Assembly (NCBI GenBank): GCA_002401685.1
Contig: NVTU01000011.1
Location: 1 to 49,734 of the forward strand
Length of the DNA stretch: 49,734 nucleotides
Direction of reading: 5' to 3'
DNA from: Kordiimonadales bacterium
Lineage (GTDB): Bacteria > Pseudomonadota > Alphaproteobacteria > Sphingomonadales > Kordiimonadaceae
This document shows, in pieces, positions 15,896 through 23,894 of the stretch. A model generated the notes under the pieces. It was not told the origin of the DNA. It saw only the letters and a program-made list of their open reading frames with translations, and made no database searches. Numbering within the stretch: the stretch's first letter is position 1; the number at the start of each line of letters is the position of its first letter. The position numbers and the translations under genes are program-made.

Positions 15896-16864
15896 ATGCC
15901 TGACATATTCCAGAATATTGCCCGGAAAGCGGGTGCGTACAAACACCTTCTACAAACTGCGGCTGTGCGGATTTTACTGCGCGTTTTGCAAGTTGCGGCG
16001 ATTGCAGGTGTGCTCTATTTCATCGCGCAGGAGCTTGCTGGTATCGGTTGGGCAGAAGTCGGGGCGGCCCTTCCTACCTCGCCTTGGTATTATGTCTTTT
16101 TCCTCCTGTGGTATTTCGCGCTTCCCATCGGAGAATGGAAAGCCTACCAGGTAATCTGGGGGCCGGAAGTAAAAGAAAAGTTCGGCATTTTTGTTCGTAT
16201 GCGCGTATTTAACCTCGCGCTCATTAGCTATGCAGGCGAGGCTTTCCTTGCCGTTTGGGCCAATAAAAACCTAAAGCATGACGGCAAGGCCATCGTATCT
16301 GCGATAAAAGACAGCACAATTATTTCGTCTGTTGCTTCAAACAGTTTCACCGTGGCGTTGCTCGCCGGTTTCTTCTTCACTGGTCAGCTAGCGCTTTTAA
16401 CAAACGCAGGCGGCGACTTTGACCTAGCCATCGGCTTGTCGCTCGCCGCGGGGCTGATCGTCGTACCCGTGGTTATCAAATATCACAGCAAAATACTGGC
16501 GCTGGACGTTACCCGCTCAAAACGCGTATTTATCATCCACTTAATACGCCTGGTCGCAATACTGGTGCTGCAAGCAGCGCAGTGGGCTGTAGTGTTGCCA
16601 GAGGTATCCTTCGATACATGGCTCTTGTTGCTGACGGCGCAAATGGTGTTAACCCGTGTGCCCTTCCTACCTAACACCGATTTACTGTTCGCCGGGCTCG
16701 GCATCACCCTGATGGGTTTTATCGACGGGCCGGAAGCTAAAATCGCGGCGATGTTCCTGGCCGCCGGCGCTCTGTCGCAGGTCTTGAACTTGCTGTGCTT
16801 TATCTTTACTAGCTTCACAAAGAAACCAAAGCTGCCAACTGGCGCTACTGAAAACACTGCATAG
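15896..16864 (+). CDS. Polytopic membrane protein, lysylphosphatidylglycerol-synthase TM (flippase-like) family
   Basis: The 322-residue protein has about eight hydrophobic helices. It resembles the membrane half of MprF-type proteins and other LPG_synthase_TM (UPF0104) members: a starting helix LRVLQVAAIAGVLYFIAQEL, a WYYVFFLLWYFALPIGEW turn, and later repeated helices ending in a polar tail. The soluble aminoacyl-transfer domain of MprF is absent. Such stand-alone proteins are often thought to move lipids or lipid-linked precursors across the inner membrane. It is followed by a GNAT gene 16 bp downstream, likely co-transcribed, which may modify a shared substrate (inference). Confidence 0.65.
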   Translation: MPDIFQNIARKAGAYKHLLQTAAVRILLRVLQVAAIAGVLYFIAQELAGIGWAEVGAALPTSPWYYVFFLLWYFALPIGEWKAYQVIWGPEVKEKFGIFVRMRVFNLALISYAGEAFLAVWANKNLKHDGKAIVSAIKDSTIISSVASNSFTVALLAGFFFTGQLALLTNAGGDFDLAIGLSLAAGLIVVPVVIKYHSKILALDVTRSKRVFIIHLIRLVAILVLQAAQWAVVLPEVSFDTWLLLLTAQMVLTRVPFLPNTDLLFAGLGITLMGFIDGPEAKIAAMFLAAGALSQVLNLLCFIFTSFTKKPKLPTGATENTA

Positions 16865-16879
16865 CAAAGACCCAAGCCC

Positions 16880-17653
16880 ATGACCGAGCAAAAGAGCATA
16901 GAAAACCGCCTAAACTTCACGGCCAAAGTAAGCGCCTGGGCAAAGGCCGATCCGCTTTTTACCACGCGTTCCTTCACCGGCGCCCAAGCCATCTTTAGTG
17001 GCAGTTCGACAACAACTTTTAATGCGCTCGTGCTGGACCCCACAAGCAACCGCGGCGCTTTCAAAATTATCGACCAGGCACGAACCGAGCTTTTTGACGG
17101 CAACTCCTTTGCAGTCTGGAGCTGGCAGGAAGGGCAACTTCAAAACCTGCCTGTCCAAGCGGGTACAATTGAAGAAATGTTAGTCATGACTGCTACTGTA
17201 GCGGACCTGAAAAAACTCCCTGCCAATCAGGACCTTTTAGAGACAACACATGTGCACCATTCAGCGCACTTGATGGATGTCGGCAGTGTTATCGCCAATG
17301 TATTTGGGGAAGACCCAGAAGGCATCATGGTGCAGTCCATTTATGCGGCACAGGAAGACGCAAGCATCCTCGACCTGAAAGTTGAGTATCATCTCGCGTA
17401 TGAAAACGGTATCGCTGCGGCAACAGGAAGTTTTATCCTCGAAGACGGCATTGCCGGGATATACGATGTCGCCGTACGGCCAGTACTGCAGAAAAAAGGC
17501 CTTGGCAGCAAAATGTTTGATGCGGTTCTTGCTGAGGCAATAGCCCAAGGAGCCACGTCTTTTACCCTACAAGCCAGTGCAGGCGGCGCTAAAATTTATG
17601 AGCGAGCAGGGTTCACCGCCGTTGGCCGTTGTTGGTGCCTCGATATCGATTGA
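16880..17653 (+). CDS. GNAT family acetyltransferase with a divergent N-terminal half
   Basis: The 257-residue protein has a recognisable GNAT domain only in its last third: IAGIYDVAVRPVLQKKGLGSKMFDAVL, in which QKKGLGS is the acetyl-CoA loop, then GATSFTLQASAGGAKIYERAGF, the usual motif B. The first 150 residues look like a degenerate GNAT-like domain with no clear loop, so this may be a tandem GNAT with one inactive half. The gene follows the flippase-like gene by 16 bp, so they are likely in one transcript. Substrate unknown. Confidence 0.72.
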   Translation: MTEQKSIENRLNFTAKVSAWAKADPLFTTRSFTGAQAIFSGSSTTTFNALVLDPTSNRGAFKIIDQARTELFDGNSFAVWSWQEGQLQNLPVQAGTIEEMLVMTATVADLKKLPANQDLLETTHVHHSAHLMDVGSVIANVFGEDPEGIMVQSIYAAQEDASILDLKVEYHLAYENGIAAATGSFILEDGIAGIYDVAVRPVLQKKGLGSKMFDAVLAEAIAQGATSFTLQASAGGAKIYERAGFTAVGRCWCLDID

Positions 17654-17768
17654 AAATAAAACCTACTCAACTTCATTTTATTAGTGTTTCCGCGAGAATT
17701 TGAGTCCCATTTTAGATGAAAACCAGCTAAGGTTAGAGTTAATAGGTATGCTAAAATAAGGGTATTCA

Positions 17769-18323
17769 GTGCTAGGTTACACCGGATTAGGAACGTCAGA
17801 TGAAGCGCGGTACGGCGACTTCAAAGCCTATTCCGGAAACGAGATTTTGGGCAAGCATAAAACTGTAGACTTTTTTGCCGATCTTTGGACTTCCCTTGAC
17901 CACCCCCGCAGACGAGATATTCAGCCAACACAGCTAAAGGCATATCTCGACCGTATGGTTATAATGGACGTGCTAAATAGGGATGGAAAACTGGCCCTTC
18001 ATGTCCGCCTGATCGGCACATTTGTCGCAAGTTATTACGGCGAAATATCTGATAAAGACGTGAATGAGATGAATAATGAACGGGCCGCTGAGCGTATTTA
18101 CGAAGCCGCACGTCTGCTCTTGTTAGGTAATCAGCCAATCCTAACAGTCACGCCAGCACTCTCTAAGGAAAAACGGCACCTTGAAGCTATCGCCTTTTAT
18201 ATGCCGCTGTATGACGACGATAAAAACATCGTTAAAATCCTAGCATATGTCGACGTAGTTACCCTAAAGGAACAAACACACAATAAAGGCCTCGGAATAC
18301 CCTTCAAATGGCGAATTTTCTAA
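17769..18323 (+). CDS. PAS-fold protein (PAS_5/DUF1388-like family)
   Basis: The 184-residue protein matches the alphaproteobacterial stand-alone PAS family: a W-x-S-L-x-x-P-R-R-x-D-I-x-P motif (residues 40-55), a VRLIGTFVASYYGEISDKDVNEM segment resembling the family's RLxGT...G.eltG pattern, and an AFYMPLYDDDKNIVKILAYVDV segment as the closing strands. The GTG start at 17769 has AAGGG 6 nt upstream. These proteins lack output domains and may act as sensors by protein contact. No ligand is predicted. Confidence 0.65.
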   Translation: MLGYTGLGTSDEARYGDFKAYSGNEILGKHKTVDFFADLWTSLDHPRRRDIQPTQLKAYLDRMVIMDVLNRDGKLALHVRLIGTFVASYYGEISDKDVNEMNNERAAERIYEAARLLLLGNQPILTVTPALSKEKRHLEAIAFYMPLYDDDKNIVKILAYVDVVTLKEQTHNKGLGIPFKWRIF

Positions 18324-18416
18324 CGATCTCCTGTCACTTCCCTTAAGATAAATTTGAATGTGTTACCAACGGCTAAAGCGCTTGCAGGCAGCACTTAGGT
18401 CGGGTACTTTCAATTT

Positions 18417-18432
18417 CTGACCAAATGGTCAG
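18417..18432. promoter_or_regulatory. Candidate operator upstream of guaD
   Basis: CTGACC-AAAT-GGTCAG is a perfect inverted repeat with 6-bp arms, 40 bp before the guaD start codon, just upstream of an AT-rich stretch with TATATA that could hold the -10 element. The location suits a repressor or activator of purine catabolism. I did not find the same sequence at the other purine promoters, so its regulator is unknown. Confidence 0.4.
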
Positions 18433-18472
18433 GATTTATATTAGAGCGTATATATACTCTGAAGGACCACAG

Positions 18473-19777
18473 ATGATTGGCTATCGCGGCTCCGTTTTCC
18501 ACATGCTGGATGATCCTTCAATTGTAGGGGCCGAGGCCGCGCACGCATATTATAAAGACGGACTTCTACTTGTCGAAGGCGGCGCCATCATCGAGGCAGG
18601 CGATTTCGCGGACCTAAGCAAAAACATTTCGCCAAGCACCAAAATCGTTGATCACACCGGCAGCATGCTCATCCCCGGTTTTATCGATACACACATCCAT
18701 TTTCCCCAGCTTGATATCATTGCATCATACGGCGAAGAATTACTCGACTGGCTCGAAAAATATACTTTCCCAGAGGAAGCTAACTTCGCTGACCCGGCTC
18801 ACGCTGCCGAATGCGCGGACTTTTTCATCAAAGAGTTACTGCGAAACGGGACCACCACCGCGCTTGTTTACGGGACTGTTCACAAGCAGTCTGTAGACGC
18901 CTTGTTTGCCAGCGCGTTCGAGCGCAATATGCGACTGATCGCAGGCAAAGCGCTGATGGATAGAAACGTGCCTGAAGCCGTGCGCGACACCGCAGAAAGT
19001 GGTGACGCAGACAGCCGCGAGCTTATTGAGAAATGGCACGGACAGGGCCGTCTCGGTTACGCAGTCACCCCCCGCTTTGCGCCAGCTTGTTCCGATGATC
19101 AGATGCAACGCACCGCGCAAATACTTGCTGACCACCCGGGCGTACTGATGCATACGCACCTATCTGAGAATACAAGTGAGATCGACTGGGTGCAAAGCCT
19201 GTATCCCAGCAGCAAAGACTATCTGGATGTATATGAGCGCTTTGGGCTCCTGACCAACCGATCTGTTTTTGCTCACTGCGTGCACCTTGAAGGCGCCGAA
19301 TTTCAGCGCATGGCGGAAGCCGATGCGGCTATTGCTTTTTGCCCAACATCAAATCTATTTTTAGGCAGCGGGCTTTTCAATTTAAAAGAAGCCGAAAAGT
19401 ACGGCGTGAAAACTGGCATGGGTACTGACGTCGGTGCGGGCACCAGCTTCTCTATTCTGCAAACCCTCAACGAAGCCTATAAGGTTTGCCGTTTGCGCGG
19501 TGAACAGTTGAGCGCCTATAAATCCTTTTACCTGGCAACTCTGGGCGGGGCTACAGCCCTGAACGCGTCAGACAAAATTGGCAACTTCGAAAAAGGTAAG
19601 GAAGCCGATTTCCTTGTGCTTGACATGGCCTCCACTCCACTGCTGGACCGCCGCCTGAAGAAATGTAAGGACCTGGACGAAAAATTATTCGTCATCACAA
19701 TGCTGGGCGACGACCGTATGATCAGCCACACCTATATTGCTGGCGCCCTGCAACATGACCGGGATGCTAGCGCTTAA
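18473..19777 (+). CDS. guaD: Guanine deaminase
   Basis: The ATG at 18473 is chosen because GAAGGA lies 7 nt before it and family similarity starts there (434 residues, usual length). The enzyme converts guanine to xanthine and ammonia. Amidohydrolase motifs are present in order: DTHIHFPQ (the zinc HxH), LLRNGTTTALVYGT, HTHLSENTSEI (a further His ligand plus the Glu region), FAHCVHL, and GTDVGAGTSFSI with the catalytic Asp. It opens the purine cluster by feeding xanthine to the dehydrogenase encoded downstream. The gene is convergent with allA. A palindrome 40 bp upstream may control it. Confidence 0.93.
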   Translation: MIGYRGSVFHMLDDPSIVGAEAAHAYYKDGLLLVEGGAIIEAGDFADLSKNISPSTKIVDHTGSMLIPGFIDTHIHFPQLDIIASYGEELLDWLEKYTFPEEANFADPAHAAECADFFIKELLRNGTTTALVYGTVHKQSVDALFASAFERNMRLIAGKALMDRNVPEAVRDTAESGDADSRELIEKWHGQGRLGYAVTPRFAPACSDDQMQRTAQILADHPGVLMHTHLSENTSEIDWVQSLYPSSKDYLDVYERFGLLTNRSVFAHCVHLEGAEFQRMAEADAAIAFCPTSNLFLGSGLFNLKEAEKYGVKTGMGTDVGAGTSFSILQTLNEAYKVCRLRGEQLSAYKSFYLATLGGATALNASDKIGNFEKGKEADFLVLDMASTPLLDRRLKKCKDLDEKLFVITMLGDDRMISHTYIAGALQHDRDASA

Positions 19778-19845
19778 CATTTGTGTAAGAGCAGCATTCA
19801 AGAGCCCGGATTTTGTGCTGTTCGCGTACCGGGAAGCCCCACTTC

Positions 19846-20343
19846 TTAAAAAGAAATGGTAACCTGTTCGTCAGCGCTTAAGTCATGTTCCACACAGTTA
19901 TCACCGTCGCCCTGACGGTCGAGCACAAGAAAGTCACTCACTTTATTGAGCGCCAAACTGAAATGGTGCCATGTGCCTTTGGCATAATTCACGCCTTGCT
20001 CGGGCGCGGCAATAAAGGCTTCAAGTACTGTACCATCAAACTGCCCTGCCTTGCCAACCACCACAAGGTAAGGCTCACCCGAAAGCGGCATAAAGGCCTG
20101 GCTTCCAAGCGGGTGATATTCCATGGTTTTAATCACAATCGGCAACGCTAGCGGTGTTGAACGAAATATATTCACGCACGCACTGCCGCCGCCGTCGGCC
20201 ACATCGAGCGGCATCAGGTTATGAAACCTAAGCGTATTGCCCTGATTTATGCGGATCATCTCAGCAGCTGACGACGCCTCTATAACGTCGCCGTAGGGCG
20301 CAAAAGCCTCCGCCGTTAATGGTTTTGCCACAAGTGTGCGCAT
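19846..20343 (-). CDS. allA: Ureidoglycolate lyase
   Basis: The 165-residue protein belongs to the AllA cupin family: it starts with KPLTAEAFAPYGDVI and contains MEYHPLGSQAFMPLSGEPYLVVV (about 74-96) and GVNYAKGTWHHFSLAL, in which the H-P-L-G-S-Q-A-F and W-H-H motifs form the active site. It splits ureidoglycolate into glyoxylate and urea, the last step of the route encoded here. It lies 4 bp after the stop of puuD on the same strand, so the two are one transcript. Confidence 0.93.
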   Translation of the reverse strand: MRTLVAKPLTAEAFAPYGDVIEASSAAEMIRINQGNTLRFHNLMPLDVADGGGSACVNIFRSTPLALPIVIKTMEYHPLGSQAFMPLSGEPYLVVVGKAGQFDGTVLEAFIAAPEQGVNYAKGTWHHFSLALNKVSDFLVLDRQGDGDNCVEHDLSADEQVTISF

Positions 20344-20347
20344 GTCA

Positions 20348-21541
20348 TTATTCCTTAGCGGCTTGATCTTCGATCCATTTGCCGAGCGTCGCGCGCTCCT
20401 CGTCAGTCATGCCCGTTTCGTTACCAAGCGGCATAATGTCAGATGTTACGGCCTGCTCCAATATACGGGGTGCATATTTACGAATAAGAGCCGGACTATC
20501 CAATTTTACATCACCCGGCGCTTCTTCGAAAACATCGCTGGTCGGCACGGCCGCATGGCAACTGACGCAGTGCTTGCCAATAATGGCTTGAACTTGGGAG
20601 AAGGTCGCGCTTGAAACACTGTGCGATGCCCGCTCACGGGCTTCCATATTGGCGGCGAATACCATAATCAATACGAACAACACAGCGGCGCTGACAGGAT
20701 ACGCCATGTTCGACTGGCCCTTATGGCGCAAGTTGAAAAAATGCCGCACAAGTACGCCGACAATAGCCAGCCCAGCCAAGATCACCCAGTTATACGGATT
20801 CCCAAAGGTCATCGGGTAATGCGTACTGATCATCATCAGCAGTACCGGCAGTGTCATATAGTTATTATGCAAAGACCGCTGCTTGCCGATCTGCCCAAGG
20901 CGCGGATCTGGTGCCTCGCCCGCCAGCAGGGAGGCCACCACTTTTTTCTGATTCGGAATAATCACCATAAACACATTGAAGGCCATCACACTGCCCACAA
21001 TCACACCGATATGAACATAAGCCGCCCGGTCACTGAATATATTGGTGAGCCCATACGCGGCACCCACGAGAACCGCGAACCAGATCAAGCCTACAAGCTT
21101 GTTCTTCTGCCCAAGCGGGGAGCGGCAAAGACCATCATAAATGGCCCAACCGCCAGCAATGAAAGCCAAGCTCAAACCAATAGCCTGCCATTGGCTCAGG
21201 TCCATCTTACTTTTATCGATCAGAAACAGATCAGCGCCGTAGTAATAAATCAACGCCAAGAGCGCAAAGCCGCTCATCCAGGTAAAATAGGCTTCCCATT
21301 TAAACCAGTGGAGATTATCCGGCATATTGGCGGGTGCTACAGCGTATTTTTGCTTGTGGTAAAACCCACCACCGTGCACAGCCCAAAGCTCACCTGAGAG
21401 GCCCTCTTTAGGTTCAGCTGGCTTTTCAAGGTGATTGTCTAGCCAGACGAAATAGAAGGACGACCCGATCCAGGCAATGCCTGTGATGATGTGCAGCCAG
21501 CGAATGGCCATATTGAGCCACGGAGCAAAATCAATCTCCAT
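20348..21541 (-). CDS. puuD: Membrane-bound urate oxidase PuuD with C-terminal cytochrome c domain
   Basis: The 397-residue protein has an N-terminal urate oxidase-type membrane domain (about eight helices; opening WLNMAIRWLHIITGIAWIGSSFYFVWLD is family-typical) and a C-terminal periplasmic cytochrome c domain. Haem is attached at CVSCH (325-329), with Met370 in IMPLGN as likely axial ligand. PuuD oxidises urate to 5-hydroxyisourate, passing electrons to the respiratory chain instead of oxygen, so no peroxide is made. It replaces the soluble uricase in this cluster. AAGGA lies 9 nt before the ATG. It is divergent from the LysR gene across 450 bp. Confidence 0.93.
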   Translation of the reverse strand: MEIDFAPWLNMAIRWLHIITGIAWIGSSFYFVWLDNHLEKPAEPKEGLSGELWAVHGGGFYHKQKYAVAPANMPDNLHWFKWEAYFTWMSGFALLALIYYYGADLFLIDKSKMDLSQWQAIGLSLAFIAGGWAIYDGLCRSPLGQKNKLVGLIWFAVLVGAAYGLTNIFSDRAAYVHIGVIVGSVMAFNVFMVIIPNQKKVVASLLAGEAPDPRLGQIGKQRSLHNNYMTLPVLLMMISTHYPMTFGNPYNWVILAGLAIVGVLVRHFFNLRHKGQSNMAYPVSAAVLFVLIMVFAANMEARERASHSVSSATFSQVQAIIGKHCVSCHAAVPTSDVFEEAPGDVKLDSPALIRKYAPRILEQAVTSDIMPLGNETGMTDEERATLGKWIEDQAAKE

Positions 21542-21992
21542 CGGTATGTGTCCTTACAAAAATTGAATTCCCAAACAACAAACCATACCCCGTACAAATA
21601 CCAAAAAAAAGGTGGCGGGGGAATAAAGGTGGCAGCACCCGAGGGTGCTGCAGCAAATAGCTATATGGTCTAGCTTTGGAGAGCATCGATCATAAAGCCC
21701 GCAATCGCTTTTCTACTTTACCTTATTTTCCCCGGCTAACCGCGCCAGACTAGCGCCGCAAGCGGGCCCGTCCAGCTTCTGCGCCGCATTAATGCAAGTG
21801 TTTTAAAGCTTGGGAAAACCATAAGCCTTGCAGGCAGCGCACTGTGTAGCTGAAGGAAACAGTAAAGCGTTTCCGTTATTCCCCTACCAGATAGTTGCAC
21901 CAGTATTGGAGTGACCACCTTACCTATTTATATATATTTTATAATACGTCATATTTTTAAGATTTTTCAAAAAATATTTGATAATAGAAAGC
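21542..21992. other. Long divergent intergenic region between puuD and the LysR gene
   Basis: About 450 bp with no gene. Seen: A8 at about 21602-21609 (T8 on the puuD strand), two GGTGGC copies about 20 bp apart, a perfect hairpin at 21632-21651, a small GGAAAC/GTTTCC repeat near 21856-21875, and an AT-rich tract (21920-21990) next to lysR. A length like this fits a LysR-controlled divergent promoter pair plus a long puuD leader. Confidence 0.6.
21632..21651. repeat. Perfect 9-bp hairpin in the puuD leader
   Basis: GCAGCACCC-GA-GGGTGCTGC is fully symmetric apart from the 2-nt centre. It lies 90 bp upstream of the puuD start codon. No T-tract follows directly, so it is not a standard terminator; an operator or leader RNA structure is possible. 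Confidence 0.5.
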
Positions 21993-22922
21993 ATGAGTTT
22001 ATTCGACGACATGGGTGTTTTCATTCGCGTGATGGAAAAAGGCAGCTTTTCTGCAGCTGGCCGCGCGCTACGCATGTCGCCTGCGCTTGTCAGCAGCCGC
22101 ATGGCGCGCTTAGAGAACCACCTTGGTATCCGCTTGTTTGTCAGAACCACTCGTAGCATGAACGCCACAGAAGCCGGCAAGCGGTACTATGAGGACTGTT
22201 TAGACATCACCCGCCGCGTTGACGAGGCGCAGAGCCGCATCGTAGAAGAGGCTCAGTCACCGCGCGGTGTGTTGAAACTAACTAGCTCCACTTCTTTCGG
22301 GAAACAGTTCCTCAATGCAATGATTGCTGACTTCAGCGAAGCCTACCCTGATATCCAACTGCAATACCGCATGACAGATCAGCTTGTAGATATGCTCGCT
22401 GACGGCATGGACATTGCCGTCCGCAGCGGCCCGTTGGTTGATAGCAGCCTAAAAGCCCGTATGCTTGCACCCTGCCCGCGTTATATATTTGCAGCACCAA
22501 GTTATCTGAAACAACACGGCGTTCCCTCGGATCCGCACGAACTCACTGCGCACAACTGTCTGCTGTTGCGGTTTCCTGGTTCGCGCCAATTTCGCTGGCA
22601 GTTTACCGGTACAGAAGGGGCGTATGATCTTGCCGTTCACGGCAACCTCGACAGCAATAACGGCGACGTTCTAACAGACTGGGCCGTCGCAGGCAGGGGC
22701 CTAGTTCTTAAAGCTTACTGGGAAGTTGCGGAGGAAGTAAAAGCTGGCAAGCTGAAAGCCGTTCTCACAGACTATATGCCGGGCGACAGTTACCTTACGG
22801 CCTTATTTCCCTACGGCCGCCATATGCCGCCACGCATCAGAGTTTTCATTGATTACCTGTCGGCCGCCCTGAAGAACGATAAGCGCTTCAGTGCAGATCT
22901 ACCGAAAATCTCTATTCTATAG
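21993..22922 (+). CDS. LysR-family transcriptional regulator
   Basis: The ATG at 21993 gives 309 residues. The first 60 form the winged helix-turn-helix (DDMGVFIRVMEKGSFSAAGRALRMSPALVSSRMARLENHLGIRLFVRTTRS), followed by a linker helix and a two-lobe effector domain that runs to the end. It belongs to the AaeR/CrgA-like group by its MDIAVR and SSLKAR motifs. It sits between puuD and xdhC, so it likely controls the divergent puuD-allA unit and possibly the xdh operon, sensing a purine intermediate (inference). Its stop codon overlaps that of the convergent xdhC by 6 bp. Confidence 0.85.
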   Translation: MSLFDDMGVFIRVMEKGSFSAAGRALRMSPALVSSRMARLENHLGIRLFVRTTRSMNATEAGKRYYEDCLDITRRVDEAQSRIVEEAQSPRGVLKLTSSTSFGKQFLNAMIADFSEAYPDIQLQYRMTDQLVDMLADGMDIAVRSGPLVDSSLKARMLAPCPRYIFAAPSYLKQHGVPSDPHELTAHNCLLLRFPGSRQFRWQFTGTEGAYDLAVHGNLDSNNGDVLTDWAVAGRGLVLKAYWEVAEEVKAGKLKAVLTDYMPGDSYLTALFPYGRHMPPRIRVFIDYLSAALKNDKRFSADLPKISIL

Positions 22923-23894
22923 CCCGTCTATTTGCTGCATCAACTCTGCCACAACGGCCACGGCGATAACGCTTGGCTCTTTACCGGTTATGCCAGCAAC
23001 CCCCATCGGGCAGGTAAGTTTTCTGGTATCAAGCGTCGCCGTGTCGGCATTATCAGCCAGTTTTTTCTCAAACCGTGCGCGCTTGGTCTTTGAGCCGATC
23101 AACCCGCAATATAGCGCATCGTCCCGACCAAGTATTTTACCAACAAGCTCTAGATCAAGCAGGTGACTGTGCGTGAATATCAAATAGAGCGCATCGGGTT
23201 CTGCCTCTTCGGCCACAGCTAAATAATCTTCAGTGCAGCGTTTTTCAATGTTTGCAGCGATACGCTCCGGGAATTCACTTTCACGGCTATCCGCCCAAGT
23301 AACGCGAAACGGTAGGTCCCGCAGCGCCGCGGCAACTGCTCTGCCAACATGGCCCGCGCCAAACATATAAAGCTGTTGCGGCCTGCGCGAAACTTGCTCC
23401 AGCATAGCTGCTGCATTCTTCGGCTCGCCTTCGAACCGGTCTTCCTGACCGTCCACAAAAAACAACGTTCGCTGGGCGTAGTGATCATGCCATTCCTTGT
23501 GGAGGCCCCTACTCGTGAACGTGGTTTTCAGGAAAGCCTTGCGCGGCTCAGTAAGGAAAGCTGCACCAGCTTCGATACGTTCCAACAAGATAGTAACGTT
23601 GCCGCCACAGCACTGCTCTAGAAGCGGCCCAAGCGCATAGGATTGAAACACATACTCGGTGTCTGTCTGTTTTAAGAATTTTCGCGCTTGTTCAATGATT
23701 TTAAATTCGAAGTTGCCGCCGCCAATGGTACCCTCAAGCGAACAGTCTGAAACCAGCATTTTGGTGCCCGTTTCGCGAGGGACAGAGCCTTTTGCGCCCA
23801 CTATTGTGACAAGAATGAAGGCTGCCTCTTCAGAGAATTTACGTGCACTTTCAACCCAGTCCCACACAGTGTTACGCGCCTGCTCGTTCAGCAA
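22917..23894 (-). CDS. xdhC: Xanthine dehydrogenase accessory protein XdhC
   Basis: The 325-residue protein binds molybdenum cofactor, guards its sulfuration and inserts it into XdhB; it is not part of the mature enzyme. The N-terminal XdhC_CoxI region has VTIVGAKGSVPRETGTKM and a GPLLEQCCGGNVT motif with a Cys pair. The C-terminal Rossmann domain has YMFGAGHVGRAVAAAL and ends PMGVAGITGKEPSVIAVAVVAEL. The start overlaps the end of xdhB by about 23 bp, so translation is coupled. It is the last gene of the operon. Confidence 0.92.
   Translation of the reverse strand: MLNEQARNTVWDWVESARKFSEEAAFILVTIVGAKGSVPRETGTKMLVSDCSLEGTIGGGNFEFKIIEQARKFLKQTDTEYVFQSYALGPLLEQCCGGNVTILLERIEAGAAFLTEPRKAFLKTTFTSRGLHKEWHDHYAQRTLFFVDGQEDRFEGEPKNAAAMLEQVSRRPQQLYMFGAGHVGRAVAAALRDLPFRVTWADSRESEFPERIAANIEKRCTEDYLAVAEEAEPDALYLIFTHSHLLDLELVGKILGRDDALYCGLIGSKTKRARFEKKLADNADTATLDTRKLTCPMGVAGITGKEPSVIAVAVVAELMQQIDGL

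Noticed and set aside
15711-15896. A 61-codon minus-strand frame
   Set aside because: No ribosome site, unusual composition, and it lies in the upstream region of the flippase-like gene, where a promoter is expected.
21542-21992. Known purine riboswitch class before puuD
   Set aside because: The hairpin alone does not match a conserved aptamer core that I can recognise, so only a generic leader structure is reported.
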